Origin: Morganella psychrotolerans | GTDB lineage: Bacteria > Pseudomonadota > Gammaproteobacteria > Enterobacterales > Enterobacteriaceae | Assembly: GCF_001676155.1 (NCBI RefSeq) | Contig: NZ_LZEW01000003.1 | Span: 1-64,000, forward strand | Direction: 5' to 3' | DNA length: 64,000 nt | In this document: piece by piece, positions 31,211 to 40,770 of the stretch | How the letters are laid out: every line of letters starts with the position of its first letter | How positions within the stretch are numbered: position 1 is the stretch's first letter | The notes under the pieces: generated by a model | Databases searched by the model: none | Seen by the model: only the letters and a program-made list of their open reading frames with translations | What the model was told of the DNA's origin: nothing | Translations under genes and position numbers: made by a program

Positions 31211-31495
31211 CTACGGAATGTATTTGCTTAGTTGCTCGAAAATACTGATATCTTCGTTATATTTCACACCCTGCACATCTTCCAGTTTCTCCACCTGACT
31301 GACCATCTGGCTCAGACGATCATCGGATTTCACCAACAGCCAGATATGGCTTTCATCCTGTCCCGGCAGAGGCAGACAGAGAATTCCGTCTACGTTGAAT
31401 GCTCTGCGGGCAAAGAGTCCGCAAATGTGAGTCATGACGCCGGGATGGTTGCGGACAACCAGTTCCAGCGCGATTGGCTGATTATTTTTTTCCAT
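31211..31495 (-). CDS. ilvN: acetolactate synthase I small subunit IlvN
   Basis: Regulatory ACT-domain subunit conferring valine feedback inhibition on IlvB. Core sequence [31 protein letters not shown] is a textbook IlvN ACT domain. I chose the ATG at 31495 ([12 protein letters not shown], 94 residues; E. coli 96) preceded by GGAG. An in-frame ATG at 31513 overlaps the ilvB stop (TGATG) and would add six residues. An in-frame A7 run at 31485-31491 is read correctly. Confidence 0.94.
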   Translation of the reverse strand: MEKNNQPIALELVVRNHPGVMTHICGLFARRAFNVDGILCLPLPGQDESHIWLLVKSDDRLSQMVSQVEKLEDVQGVKYNEDISIFEQLSKYIP

Positions 31496-31512
31496 GATTT
31501 TATTCTCCGTCA

Positions 31513-33204
31513 TCAGGCACTGACCATATCGATATTGGCATCACCGGGCAATACCATCGGCCACACTTTTTCACAGACATCGATTAATGCGTGGATCAGA
31601 CACGGGCCGGGGCGGGAAATCGCCGCCTGCAATGCCGCCGTCGGGTCACTCTCTTTGTTCAGATCACAGGTCTGCAACCCGAATCCTTTGGCTATCGTAA
31701 TAAAATCAGTCTGATACGGATAGGCAGACGCAACGATATGCTCATTAAACATCAGTGTCTGCTGCTGGTGAACCATTCCCAGTGCCTGGTTGTTCATCAG
31801 AATAATTTTGATATCCAGATTATGCTCTGCGGCGGTCGCCATCTCCTGAATATTCATCATAATGCTGCCATCCCCGGTAAAGCAGATAATTTTACGGGAA
31901 GGCTCTGCCAGTGCAGCACCAATAGCGGCAGGTAATCCGAATCCCATTGTGCCCAGCCCGCCGGAGGTTAACCACTGACGCGGACGGCATAACGGATACG
32001 CCTGCGCTACCCACATCTGATGCTGCCCCACATCCGTGGTAATAATGGCATCATTATCAACCGCATCAGCTACGGCGGCGATCAGCCCGAAATGCGATAA
32101 CGGATCCTCATGATTGACCCGAATCAACGGGAACTCATGTTTTACCTGTGCAATATGATCGTTCCAGTCCTGACGCGGATTAACCTCAATCTGTGGCAAC
32201 AGCATTACCAGCACCTGCCCGGCATCCGCATTCACCGAGAGATCCGGTTGCTTGATCTTACTTATTTCAGCCCGATCAATATCCACATGAATAATTTTAG
32301 CATCCGGACAAAATTGCTCCGCCTTGCCGATAGCGCGATCGTCAAACCGCGCGCCGATCACAATCAGTAAATCAGATTCCTGCAAAATCATATTGGTATA
32401 ACGCGCGCCGTGCATTCCCAACATACCCAGATACAACGGATGCTGCTGCGGGATGGTTCCCAGACCCATCAGAGTCATGGTGACCGGCAACCCGGCACGC
32501 TCTGCAAAGCTCTGCACCATCTGCTGAGATTGCGATGCCACAATGCCGCCGCCGATGTAGAGGATCGGGCGCTTAGCCTGATTAATCATCGCCGCTGCTT
32601 CAGAGACTTTTTCTGCATCAAACAACGGCAACGGATCTTTTGGCATAATTGGCGGTAATTCATCAATTTCAATGATGGCTGACTGAACATCTTTCGGTAC
32701 GTCAACCCACACCGGTCCCGGACGCCCTGATTCTGCTATCCGGAACGCATCAGCAATAATTCCCGGCAAATCCTGTACGTTACGAACCAGATAGTTGTGT
32801 TTGGTGATAGGGATGGACATACCGTAAGTGTCCACTTCCTGGAACGCATCAGTGCCTATCATCGGAGAAGAGACTTGTGCTGTGATACAGACCAGCGGAA
32901 CAGAATCCAGTTTGGCATCGGCAATCGCCGTCATCAGGTTCGTCGCACCCGGCCCGCTGGAAGAAATACACACCGCCGCTTTGCCGCTCGTCCTGGCAAT
33001 CCCCTGTGCGATAAACCCGGCGCCCTGCTCATGGCGAGCCAGAATATGCCGGATACGGCTTTTCCCCAGTGCATCATACAGTGGCAGCGCCGCTCCCCCC
33101 GGGATACCAGACACCGTCGTGATGCCGTGTTGTTCTAACATGCGGATAATTAATTCCGCGCCCGTCATCCGGGTTTTAGCCTGAGTGTCTTGCGAAGCTC
33201 CCAT
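31513..33204 (-). CDS. ilvB: acetolactate synthase I large subunit IlvB
   Basis: ThDP-dependent catalytic subunit making acetolactate (valine/leucine path) or acetohydroxybutyrate (isoleucine path). It has 563 residues (E. coli 562). Motifs: catalytic Glu in [21 protein letters not shown]-region [12 protein letters not shown], ThDP-Mg motif [29 protein letters not shown] (GDG...NN). Preceded by the ivbL leader and attenuator. The stop overlaps an in-frame start of ilvN. Confidence 0.96.
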   Translation of the reverse strand: MGASQDTQAKTRMTGAELIIRMLEQHGITTVSGIPGGAALPLYDALGKSRIRHILARHEQGAGFIAQGIARTSGKAAVCISSSGPGATNLMTAIADAKLDSVPLVCITAQVSSPMIGTDAFQEVDTYGMSIPITKHNYLVRNVQDLPGIIADAFRIAESGRPGPVWVDVPKDVQSAIIEIDELPPIMPKDPLPLFDAEKVSEAAAMINQAKRPILYIGGGIVASQSQQMVQSFAERAGLPVTMTLMGLGTIPQQHPLYLGMLGMHGARYTNMILQESDLLIVIGARFDDRAIGKAEQFCPDAKIIHVDIDRAEISKIKQPDLSVNADAGQVLVMLLPQIEVNPRQDWNDHIAQVKHEFPLIRVNHEDPLSHFGLIAAVADAVDNDAIITTDVGQHQMWVAQAYPLCRPRQWLTSGGLGTMGFGLPAAIGAALAEPSRKIICFTGDGSIMMNIQEMATAAEHNLDIKIILMNNQALGMVHQQQTLMFNEHIVASAYPYQTDFITIAKGFGLQTCDLNKESDPTAALQAAISRPGPCLIHALIDVCEKVWPMVLPGDANIDMVSA

Positions 33205-33252
33205 AACATCATCCTTCTCTTACAACCGGTTCAGTTTCGCGGAGCCTGATAT

Positions 33253-33286
33253 AAAAAAACCCCGCTCGGTTTACGCCGGCGGGGTT
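33253..33286 (-). terminator. ilvB attenuator
   Basis: Minus-strand hairpin with arms AACCCCGC and GCGGGGTT followed by TTTTTTT, placed between the ivbL leader peptide and ilvB. Ribosome stalling at leader valine and leucine codons would favour an antiterminator (known mechanism of ilvBN). Confidence 0.88.
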
Positions 33287-33313
33287 AGTGATCTTCTTGC
33301 TGATCCCAGCCCG

Positions 33314-33418
33314 TTACGGCGCGTTGCCGACCACCACCACTACCACACGCACGACGACAACCGCGTCTGATAGCGCGGTTGTTAGTAGTACATTTTGTGG
33401 ACGGATGAATGGTTTCAC
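33314..33418 (-). CDS. ivbL: ilvBN leader peptide IvbL
   Basis: Leader peptide of 34 residues from a GTG at 33418 preceded by GAGAGAT. It ends ALSDAVVVVRVVVVVVGNAP, nearly the same as the E. coli IvbL tail, with ten valine codons in eleven. It also has a Leu-Leu pair (NVLLTT). Such a run senses charged tRNA-Val and tRNA-Leu. The GTG start is unusual for a leader and may tune translation. Confidence 0.88.
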   Translation of the reverse strand: MKPFIRPQNVLLTTALSDAVVVVRVVVVVVGNAP

Positions 33419-33536
33419 GGGGTATCTCTCAACAGTAATTGTGTATGAATAAATATCGTTGTGTATCTTAAAAAAAACATAAGATCGCAAGCGGTACAAG
33501 CCTTTTTTTGATTTATTTTGTAATCCGATACTAAAT

Positions 33537-33552
33537 TGTGATGAACATCACA
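33537..33552 (-). promoter_or_regulatory. CRP site upstream of ivbL-ilvBN
   Basis: TGTGATGAACATCACA has perfect TGTGA and TCACA half-sites with six bases between. It lies about 120 bases upstream of ivbL. CRP-cAMP activates ilvBN in E. coli. I could not fix the exact -10/-35; an A8/T8 tract lies at 33470-33477. Confidence 0.78.
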
Positions 33553-33961
33553 TGCAAATCACTGGCGATAAATTACAAAATAGATAACTAATTGATTTAT
33601 AATCATATTATAAAAAAACAGACTATTGAGTAACAGATGAAAATAGTATCAATCACACAGAGAAGCAGAGATAAAAAAAGGATATTCAAGCCATTCTCCG
33701 GAATAAAACAGGTGTGTTCACAGAAATAGCAGAATGATCGGTTAGTGTTCAGGAAAGATAATCAGCATTCGATCACAAAATCATCTTTAGTGACTAAAAA
33801 AATTATATTTTATTACTTTTACTGCTCAGCCTGCTAAAAACAGACGTTTACTCATCCGATGAGAAGAGTAACTTAACCATCATTTATTTGTAATGTTTTT
33901 GTTATGCTGAATGGATTTGATTACATTAAAGTTACAATTAACGTCTTAATTGCTCACTTTT

Positions 33962-33977
33962 TGTGATTAAAGTCACA
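33962..33977. promoter_or_regulatory. perfect CRP site in a gene-free region
   Basis: TGTGATTAAAGTCACA has perfect half-sites with six bases between. The nearest genes are ivbL (540 bases away) and the unknown gene at 34675 (700 bases away). Two intrinsic terminators lie 120 and 320 bases downstream on the plus strand, so a CRP-controlled noncoding transcript is possible. Confidence 0.65.
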
Positions 33978-34009
33978 AAATAAACATACAATGATTGCCG
34001 CCATCAACT

Positions 34010-34122
34010 ATTCCAGGTAAAACGGAATCCGACACATGCTCTTTTAAACCTCTTATCATACTTTAATAATAAACAGATACTATAATGCATAATTACCCAA
34101 TGATTACATTGGGTTTTCTTTT
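34010..34122 (+). ncRNA. candidate small RNA 1 ending at an orphan terminator
   Basis: A hairpin ACCCAATG-ATTA-CATTGGGT followed by TTTCTTTT (34095-34122) is a plus-strand intrinsic terminator with no upstream plus-strand gene for kilobases. A CRP site centred near 33969 could place a start near 34010-34030, giving an RNA of about 100 bases. The 5' end is a guess; the terminator is directly visible. Confidence 0.35.
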
Positions 34123-34159
34123 AAAAAAACAAAAAACACCAGATAACACTATATTAAAA

Positions 34160-34339
34160 ATACCCGTTACGATTAAAAACAGGGCTGACAGGACAAAAAA
34201 GGTAGTTCAACGGTAGTTACGATATCACAAGTAAAAAGTAAAATAATGCACCCGTTCACCCGGGCTCCTCATGTATTCATCCAACGGCATGAGATATTAC
34301 CCCTTAATTTATCACCCGATAAGTAAGGGGTATTTTTTT
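34160..34339 (+). ncRNA. candidate small RNA 2 ending at an orphan terminator
   Basis: TACCCCTTA and TAAGGGGTA form a stem followed by T7 (34298-34339), a strong plus-strand terminator without a gene before it. Just upstream CTCATG and CATGAG pair around a 14-base loop, and CTCCTC resembles an anti-Shine-Dalgarno. TATATT at about 34148 is a possible -10. The 5' end is a guess. No match to a named sRNA is recognised. Confidence 0.35.
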
Positions 34340-34674
34340 AGCGATCAAAAATTTTAGCTGTCAAAAAACAGAACGAAGCGGGCGCAGCACGATTACGTAT
34401 GTTCAGATTGTCCTGATATCCCGGCGGCAAAACACTTGTTATATTTTATTCACCCACAAAAAACACCTACGTGATATTACGCAGAAAAACCATACTGATG
34501 CTGGTTTCATTAATTCTGAAAAAGAGTCTATTTCATATTTAAATTCATGTGTAACGCATCAGATGATGAAATTCCGGCAGAAAAATACAAAGAATCTACA
34601 TTAAGACTAATCATTATTTATCTGCCTATATAAAGGAATATATTCATTACTCATTCAGAACAAGGAGCGTTTTC

Positions 34675-35127
34675 ATGTTAAAAGTCTATGTTTGGTTACC
34701 GACAAAGAAATCAGCGGGTCATACCTCTATTTCATTCCGTAATAGTTATGTCAGTATCCGCACCACAGAAGGTGCCGGTGTCAGCGACGTAAATATTCAG
34801 GCCAGCCATCAGGGCTCGTTTATCGGCGCACTGAAAGAAGATGTCACCGCTGAAGGCGGCCGCCAGCCGCAGGTTATTACTATCAACGAAATCAATACTG
34901 AAAAACTCGCATTCTTTATCGCGAATATCAGCAATCATATCCCGCAATATCAGTTCTCACGTTATAACAACGCACACGTTGTCGCTGATTGCTTAACCGT
35001 TGCATGTAATTCAGGCTCCGGTGCTGCAGGTCAGTATTCAAAAACGGCCGGTGGCGCACTGGGTAAAGGCGTTTGGACATCAACAGATGTTCTGCGTTAT
35101 GCAACAGAGCTGTCTCTGAAGGCGTAA
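34675..35127 (+). CDS. unknown protein with permuted-papain-like motif spacing
   Basis: A 150-residue protein I do not recognise. It has a strong ribosome site (AAGGAG, 34662-34667), its own terminator and no signal peptide. The N-terminus MLKVYVWLPTKKSAGHTSISF has His16 in GHTS, and the segment SRYNNAHVVADCLTVACNSG lies at 95-114. Order and spacing recall LRAT/PPPDE/permuted NlpC/P60 proteins, where GHxS-like His comes first and an NCxHF Cys second. Here the expected Cys is Asn99, with Cys at 106 and 111 instead. It could be a divergent enzyme, an inactive relative or unrelated. It lies alone in an AT-rich stretch. Confidence 0.7.
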   Translation: MLKVYVWLPTKKSAGHTSISFRNSYVSIRTTEGAGVSDVNIQASHQGSFIGALKEDVTAEGGRQPQVITINEINTEKLAFFIANISNHIPQYQFSRYNNAHVVADCLTVACNSGSGAAGQYSKTAGGALGKGVWTSTDVLRYATELSLKA

Positions 35128-35168
35128 TGTAATTTGCCTGCGGGCAGGATAGCGTATTAATTAATAAA

Positions 35169-35206
35169 AACACCCCGTGAATATTATGTATTCCGGGGTG
35201 TTTTTT
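35169..35206. terminator. terminator after the 150-residue gene
   Basis: AACACCCCG and CGGGGTGTT form a stem around an AT-rich loop, followed by TTTTTT on the plus strand. It closes the 34675-35127 transcription unit. Confidence 0.88.
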
Positions 35207-35300
35207 ATTAAAAAAATCAAGGGAAAGCCTGACTGATATCTGTTGAAAAGTTAAAACTCTGAGACAATTATTTGCGTATGAATACCGTTGCAGTAAGCTA

Positions 35301-35391
35301 ATAATTGTAATTCAATACAGATACAATTTTATAAAAACGTATCCACATACAATGACAAAATATAATAATTGTAATCTAATATAGATACAAT
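35301..35391. promoter_or_regulatory. two 27-bp direct repeats, likely operators of the A/B pair
   Basis: The 27-base units at 35301-35327 and 35365-35391 share ATAATTGTAAT at the left and AGATACAAT at the right, with only three differences. Each has a TTGTA...TACAA dyad. A further TGTATCTAT lies near 35402. They precede the XRE gene and fit operators for autoregulation. The 35128-35488 gap otherwise holds only the terminator of the previous gene and an AT-rich promoter region with T9 near 35439-35447. Confidence 0.65.
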
Positions 35392-35488
35392 CCATCGAAA
35401 CTGTATCTATAAATAAATACAAAAATATTGTTTATGTCTTTTTTTTTGATTACAATACAAACAATGAATCAAAATAAGAGAAGATACG

Positions 35489-35980
35489 ATGAATGTGCTC
35501 AAACCGATAAACACTGAAAATACGGTTAAACAGACAGTAATCCGGCAGTACAGAGCTACTGCCAACTCATCTCTTGATCACAAATTACCCCGCCCCCCGA
35601 AAGAGGGATGGGTGCGGACTATCCGAAAAGCTCTAGGTATGTCCGGTACTCAGCTTGCAGACAGGTTAGGTTTAAGCAGAAACAGAATATCGGTGCTTGA
35701 ACGGAAAGAAGCGGAAGGCGACGTTACACTGACTCAATTAAGAGAACTCGCAGAACAGCTAAATTGTGACCTTACCTATGCTCTGATCCCCAGAAAACCA
35801 ATCGAAGAAATCATTGAAGACAGAGCAACCGAAATAGCAATTCAGAGCCTGGATACCAACTCTCAAAATATGTTTTTAGAAGCACAATCTATTGATAAAG
35901 AAGCACAAACCCGCCTTATGGAACAGATAAAGAAGGATATCATTGCATCTGGTGGCCGCATTCTCTGGCGTAAATATTAA
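35489..35980 (+). CDS. mobile mystery protein A (XRE-type)
   Basis: A 163-residue DNA-binding protein of the mobile mystery protein A family. The HTH is at about 45-90 (IRKALGMSGTQLADRLGLSRNRISVLERKEAEGDVTLTQLRELAEQL), followed by YALIPRKPIEEIIEDRA, a family hallmark. It is always found next to a Fic-domain B protein and is presumed its antitoxin/regulator. The start ATG 35489 follows AAGAGAAG. The family is scattered across genomes, pointing to horizontal transfer. Confidence 0.87.
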   Translation: MNVLKPINTENTVKQTVIRQYRATANSSLDHKLPRPPKEGWVRTIRKALGMSGTQLADRLGLSRNRISVLERKEAEGDVTLTQLRELAEQLNCDLTYALIPRKPIEEIIEDRATEIAIQSLDTNSQNMFLEAQSIDKEAQTRLMEQIKKDIIASGGRILWRKY

Positions 35981-35990
35981 GGAGTGATTT

Positions 35991-36602
35991 TTGACCCTGT
36001 CAGCCGATAACCCGATAGGAGCGACCCCGCTCTCACCTGATGATATTTCTGGTCTGAAGCACAAACATATCGAAACCCGTGAACAGCTCAATGAGTTAGA
36101 AGCTGCCAACATACTTCAGGGTCAGTTTAGGATAAGCCAGCTCAAAAATCTTACCCCTGAAATAATCTTTAATCGTGATTTTATTACCGACCTCCATATC
36201 TCACTCTTTGGTGATGTATGGAAATGGGCAGGTAAATTCAGGGTAAGAGAACTAAATATCGGTGTTGCACCTCACAATATTTCTGCCGACTTACACAATT
36301 TTCTTGAGGATGCAAAGTGTTGGGCAACATTTCAGCATTTTGATAACCTGGAATTATCAGCCCGTATTCAACACCGCCTGGTTCAGATCCATCCATTCGT
36401 GAACGGAAACGGAAGACATTCACGAATTTTTACCGATATCGTCCGAATTTTTGTATTGAAAGAAAAACCAATGAAGTGGGCGAATGCCAAATTGGAAAAT
36501 ATAACAGAAGAGCGCTTTGCCTATATCTCAAGCCTGAGAACAGCAGACGCAGGTGACTTTACTGAGTTTACTAAATACCTCCTAAATCTAGGTAATGAAT
36601 AA
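35991..36602 (+). CDS. mobile mystery protein B (Fic domain)
   Basis: A 203-residue Fic/DOC protein. The catalytic motif HPFVNGNGRHSR (about 134-145) is a complete HPFxxGNGRxxR, so AMP- or NMP-transfer to a target is expected (family knowledge). The N-terminus DNPIGATPLSPDDISGLKHKHI is typical for family B. The start is TTG 35991 after AAGGAG; no in-frame ATG precedes the conserved part. Ten bases separate it from the A gene. Its action as a toxin is inferred. Confidence 0.87.
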   Translation: MTLSADNPIGATPLSPDDISGLKHKHIETREQLNELEAANILQGQFRISQLKNLTPEIIFNRDFITDLHISLFGDVWKWAGKFRVRELNIGVAPHNISADLHNFLEDAKCWATFQHFDNLELSARIQHRLVQIHPFVNGNGRHSRIFTDIVRIFVLKEKPMKWANAKLENITEERFAYISSLRTADAGDFTEFTKYLLNLGNE

Positions 36603-36623
36603 TTTTCTATCTGTTAAAAAACA

Positions 36624-36645
36624 AAAGCCCCGGTAAACCGGGGCC
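36624..36645 (-). terminator. terminator after ssb
   Basis: GCCCCGG-TAAA-CCGGGGC hairpin; on the minus strand it is followed by TTTTGTTTTTT, so it ends the ssb transcript. It also lies at the end of the Fic gene. Confidence 0.85.
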
Positions 36646-36672
36646 TGTAAAATTATTATTTAAAATAATTCA

Positions 36673-37200
36673 TCAGAACGGAATATCGTCATCGAAATCC
36701 ATTGGTGGTTCATTGCTCTGTGGTGCAGCCGGTTGCTGCTGAGCCTGCGGGCGCGGAGCACTGCCGCCGCCGCTGAACTGCTGGGATTGCTGCGGCTGCT
36801 GTGGTTGTCCCCAGCTTCCGCCCTGCGATGCATTATCACCGCCGCCACTGTTACGTCCGCCCAGCATCTGCATGCTGCCGCCGATATTGACCACAACTTC
36901 TGTCGTATAACGTTCCTGGCCGCCCTGATCCTGCCATTTACGGGTCTGGAGTGAACCTTCGATATAAACCTGTGAGCCTTTTTTCAGATATTCGCCGGCG
37001 ATCTCTGCCAGTTTGCCGAAAATCACCACACGGTGCCATTCGGTTTTTTCTTTCATCTCATTGGTTTGTTTATCACGCCATGATTCTGATGTCGCCAGTG
37101 TGATGTTAGTAACCGCACCGCCGTTAGGCATGTAACGCACTTCCGGATCCTGACCCAGGTTCCCGATAAGAATGACTTTGTTGACGCCTCTGCTGGCCAT
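36673..37200 (-). CDS. ssb: single-stranded DNA-binding protein Ssb
   Basis: Essential ssDNA-binding protein. From ATG 37200 ([24 protein letters not shown]) it has 175 residues (E. coli 178). An OB fold occupies about residues 1-115, followed by a Gly/Gln/Pro-rich linker, and the partner-binding tip MDFDDDIPF at the C-terminus. The upstream open extension is unsupported. Divergent from uvrA, sharing an SOS box. Confidence 0.97.
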   Translation of the reverse strand: MASRGVNKVILIGNLGQDPEVRYMPNGGAVTNITLATSESWRDKQTNEMKEKTEWHRVVIFGKLAEIAGEYLKKGSQVYIEGSLQTRKWQDQGGQERYTTEVVVNIGGSMQMLGGRNSGGGDNASQGGSWGQPQQPQQSQQFSGGGSAPRPQAQQQPAAPQSNEPPMDFDDDIPF

Positions 37201-37391
37201 GAAATGCTCCCGATGAAATTGTTTAGAACGTATAAGGATCCAGTTTAACACGTCTGAACCATAATTTTGAACAGCTTCTGTTTTGATGCTGCTCCCATTG
37301 CAGATTTGCGACTCCTCTCTGAAATTCACCGCACAAATTGCAATCATCTGACAGGGAAATTCTGCTGAGATTATACACAGATTTCTTCCGG

Positions 37392-37411
37392 TACTGGATA
37401 TCCATTCAGTA
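37392..37411. promoter_or_regulatory. LexA (SOS) box between ssb and uvrA
   Basis: TACTGGATATCCATTCAGTA matches the layout of the E. coli uvrA SOS box (TACTGTATATTCATTCAGGT): CTG-N10-CAG. It lies about 65 bases before uvrA. Confidence 0.85.
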
Positions 37412-37476
37412 AATTGTATGTAATAATGTCAGGCTGAATTAATTAGTCGCTATCTGAAACTCCCGGGAAATGGTAC

Positions 37477-40311
37477 ATGGATAATATCGATATACGGGGC
37501 GCTCGCACCCACAATCTGAAAAACATCAACCTTATTATTCCGCGTGATAAACTGATTGTTATCACGGGGTTATCAGGCTCCGGGAAGTCATCCCTGGCCT
37601 TTGATACATTATATGCCGAGGGGCAGCGCCGCTATGTAGAGTCACTCTCCGCTTATGCACGTCAGTTTTTATCACTGATGGAAAAACCGGATGTCGATCA
37701 CATCGAGGGGCTATCCCCTGCGATTTCTATTGAGCAGAAATCCACATCCCATAACCCGCGTTCCACCGTGGGGACAATTACTGAAATTCATGACTACCTG
37801 CGCCTGCTGTTTGCCCGCGTGGGTGAGCCGCGCTGTCCGGATCATGGTGTTCCGCTGGCGGCACAAACCGTCAGTCAGATGGTCGATAATGTCCTGAAAT
37901 TACCGGAAGGTCAGCGCCTGATGCTGCTGGCGCCGGTCGTTAAAGATCGCAAAGGCGAACACACCAAGCTGCTCGACAGCCTCGCGGCACAGGGATATAT
38001 CCGCGCGCGGATCGACGGGGAGATTTGCGATCTGTCTGATCCGCCGACACTGGAACTTCAGATCAAACACACCATTGAAGTGGTGGTTGATCGCTTTAAA
38101 GTCCGTGATGACCTGGCACAGCGCCTGGCAGAATCATTTGAAACCGCACTGACACTCTCCGGCGGCACCGTTGTAATCGCGGATATGGAAGACAAAACCG
38201 CAGAAGAACTGGTGTTCTCAGCAAACTTTGCCTGTCCGGCATGTGGTTACAGCATGAGTGAGCTGGAGCCGCGCCTGTTCTCCTTCAATAACCCGGCCGG
38301 TGCTTGTCCGACCTGTGACGGTCTCGGTGTTCAGCAGTTTTTTGACCCTGAACGCGTGGTACAGAACCCGAATTTATCCCTTGGCGGCGGTGCTATCCGT
38401 GGCTGGGATCGCCGTAATTTTTATTATTATCAGATGCTGATGTCCCTGGCTTCTCATTATAAGTTTGATATTGAATCGCCTTATTCTGAGCTGCCCGCGA
38501 AAGTACAGAAAGCGATCCTGAATGGTTCAGGTCGTGAATCAATTGAATTCAAATATTCAAATGACCGGGGTGATGTCACTGTCCGCCATCATCCGTTTGA
38601 AGGTGTGCTGCACAATATGGAGCGCCGTTATAAAGAGACGGAATCCATGGCGGTGCGCGAAGAGCTGGCAAAATATATCAGCAACCGTCCGTGTATTTCC
38701 TGCGGCGGGACACGCCTGAAAAAAGAAGCCCGTTTTGTGTTTGTCGAAGACACCACACTGCCGCAGATTTCTGATTTCAGTATCGGGCATTCACTGGAAT
38801 TCTTTAATAACCTGAAATTCAGCGGGCAGCGCGAGAAAATCGCCGAAAAAATCCTGAAAGAAATTCAGGATCGCCTGAAATTTCTGGTGAATGTCGGGCT
38901 GAATTATCTGACACTTTCCCGCTCAGCCGAAACCCTGTCAGGTGGTGAAGCACAGCGTATCCGTCTTGCCAGCCAGATTGGTGCGGGACTGGTCGGCGTC
39001 ATGTATGTGCTGGATGAGCCGTCAATCGGGCTGCATCAGCGCGATAATGATCGCCTGCTGGAAACCCTGGTGCATTTACGTGACCTCGGTAATACCGTGA
39101 TTGTTGTTGAGCATGATGAAGATGCTATCCGTGCCGCCGATCATATTATTGATATCGGACCGGGTGCCGGTATTCACGGCGGGGAAGTTGTCGCGCAGGG
39201 TTCGCTGGACGATATCATCAATACGCCGGAATCACTGACCGGGAAATTTCTCAGCGGCGAGCGCCGGATTGAAATCCCGGAAAAACGCAATGCGGCAAAC
39301 CCGGAAAAAATGCTGACCATCACCGGCGCATGCGGGAACAACCTGAAAGACGTCACACTGAATCTGCCGGTCGGGCTGTTCACCTGCATTACCGGGGTTT
39401 CCGGCTCGGGTAAATCGACGCTGATTAATGATACCCTGTTCCCGATCGCACAAACTCAGCTTAATGGTGCAACAACGGTTACCCCCGCGCCATTCAAATC
39501 GGTGGAAGGTCTGGAGCATTTCGATAAAGTGATCGATATCGACCAGAGCCCTATCGGGCGCACTCCGCGCTCGAACCCGGCGACCTATACCGGTATTTTT
39601 ACCCCGATCCGCGAACTGTTTTCCGGCGTTCCGGAATCCCGTTCACGCGGTTATACGCCGGGACGGTTCAGTTTTAACGTCAAAGGCGGGCGCTGTGAAG
39701 CCTGCCAGGGTGACGGCGTACTGAAAGTGGAAATGCACTTCCTGCCGGATGTGTATGTGCCGTGCGATCAGTGCAAAGGCAAACGCTATAACCGCGAAAC
39801 CCTGGAAGTGAAATACAAAGGCAAAAGTATTCACGAAGTGCTGGATATGACGATTGAAGAAGCCCGTGAATTCTTTGATGCGGTTCCGGCGCTGGCACGT
39901 AAATTACAGACACTGATGGATGTGGGATTATCCTATATCCGCCTGGGTCAGTCCGCGACCACACTCTCCGGCGGTGAAGCGCAGCGCGTGAAACTGGCGC
40001 GAGAGTTATCCAAACGCGGCACAGGTCAGACTCTTTATATCCTTGATGAGCCGACAACCGGGCTGCACTTTGCGGATATTCAACAGTTGCTGACCGTACT
40101 TCATCAGCTGCGCGACCAGGGAAACAGTATTGTGGTTATTGAACATAACCTCGATGTAATTAAAACCGCAGACTGGATTGTGGACTTAGGTCCGGAAGGC
40201 GGCAGCGGCGGCGGCGAGATCCTGATTGCCGGTACGCCGGAAGAGGTTGCAGAATGTGAGCGCTCACACACTGCCCGCTTCCTGAAAACCATCCTGGAAA
40301 GAGGCTATTAA
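37477..40311 (+). CDS. uvrA: excinuclease ABC subunit UvrA
   Basis: Damage-recognition ATPase of nucleotide excision repair. It has 944 residues (E. coli 940). Two ABC modules: Walker [10 protein letters not shown] (about 31) and GVSGSGKST (about 645), signature [12 protein letters not shown] and [12 protein letters not shown]. Zinc motifs include CPACGYS and CEACQGDG...[10 protein letters not shown]. Under the SOS box shared with ssb. Terminator follows at 40331. Confidence 0.98.
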   Translation: MDNIDIRGARTHNLKNINLIIPRDKLIVITGLSGSGKSSLAFDTLYAEGQRRYVESLSAYARQFLSLMEKPDVDHIEGLSPAISIEQKSTSHNPRSTVGTITEIHDYLRLLFARVGEPRCPDHGVPLAAQTVSQMVDNVLKLPEGQRLMLLAPVVKDRKGEHTKLLDSLAAQGYIRARIDGEICDLSDPPTLELQIKHTIEVVVDRFKVRDDLAQRLAESFETALTLSGGTVVIADMEDKTAEELVFSANFACPACGYSMSELEPRLFSFNNPAGACPTCDGLGVQQFFDPERVVQNPNLSLGGGAIRGWDRRNFYYYQMLMSLASHYKFDIESPYSELPAKVQKAILNGSGRESIEFKYSNDRGDVTVRHHPFEGVLHNMERRYKETESMAVREELAKYISNRPCISCGGTRLKKEARFVFVEDTTLPQISDFSIGHSLEFFNNLKFSGQREKIAEKILKEIQDRLKFLVNVGLNYLTLSRSAETLSGGEAQRIRLASQIGAGLVGVMYVLDEPSIGLHQRDNDRLLETLVHLRDLGNTVIVVEHDEDAIRAADHIIDIGPGAGIHGGEVVAQGSLDDIINTPESLTGKFLSGERRIEIPEKRNAANPEKMLTITGACGNNLKDVTLNLPVGLFTCITGVSGSGKSTLINDTLFPIAQTQLNGATTVTPAPFKSVEGLEHFDKVIDIDQSPIGRTPRSNPATYTGIFTPIRELFSGVPESRSRGYTPGRFSFNVKGGRCEACQGDGVLKVEMHFLPDVYVPCDQCKGKRYNRETLEVKYKGKSIHEVLDMTIEEAREFFDAVPALARKLQTLMDVGLSYIRLGQSATTLSGGEAQRVKLARELSKRGTGQTLYILDEPTTGLHFADIQQLLTVLHQLRDQGNSIVVIEHNLDVIKTADWIVDLGPEGGSGGGEILIAGTPEEVAECERSHTARFLKTILERGY

Positions 40312-40330
40312 TCTTTTCTGAGATCTGAAC

Positions 40331-40360
40331 ATACCGCAGCCTGTCTGCGGTATTTTTTTT
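40331..40360 (+). terminator. terminator after uvrA
   Basis: ATACCGCAG-CCTGT-CTGCGGTAT hairpin followed by T8. Confidence 0.92.
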
Positions 40361-40454
40361 GTCCGCATTCTTTGCTGATTGAATTTTGAGCACCCGGTGG
40401 TAATCTTTAAAGATACGCAACACGACTCAATACCGGACAGTAGCGGAGGTAATA

Positions 40455-40721
40455 ATGGCAAGTGGCTGGGCAAATGATTCCGCAGTACAGGAACAAATTG
40501 ATGCCACACTGGATGATGCCGTTGCGCGGGTGCGCAGCCAGTTAACACACGGAGAAAGTGCGCTGTTTTGTGAAGAGTGCGGTGATGCGATCCCGCCCGC
40601 AAGGCGGCAGGCAATCCCGGGTGTGCAGTTATGTGTGACCTGTCAGACGGAGTCTGATAAAAAGCAGGCGGCATACAGCGGATATAACCGCCGTGGCAGC
40701 AAAGACAGTCAGTTACGTTGA
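40455..40721 (+). CDS. ybiI: DksA/TraR-type zinc finger protein YbiI
   Basis: An 88-residue protein, nearly the same length and ends as E. coli YbiI (MASGWANDSAVQEQIDATLDDA ... SGYNRRGSKDSQLR). Four-cysteine zinc finger CEECGDAIP...CVTCQ. Related to DksA but lacking its long coiled coil; function unknown. In E. coli it is located elsewhere. It is preceded by GGAGGT. Confidence 0.92.
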   Translation: MASGWANDSAVQEQIDATLDDAVARVRSQLTHGESALFCEECGDAIPPARRQAIPGVQLCVTCQTESDKKQAAYSGYNRRGSKDSQLR

Positions 40722-40770
40722 AAGTGCGCGGAACCGTATTATACCGCGCATAACTATTTTTTGTGCGGAA

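Noticed and set aside
33637-33729. 30-codon open frame starting MKIVSITQRS
   Set aside because: No convincing ribosome site and no recognisable product; the region is better explained as regulatory/noncoding.
34201-34225. tRNA-like GGTAGTTCAACGGTAG
   Set aside because: Resembles a tRNA D-arm/T-arm fragment but no acceptor stem or anticodon arm can be built around it.
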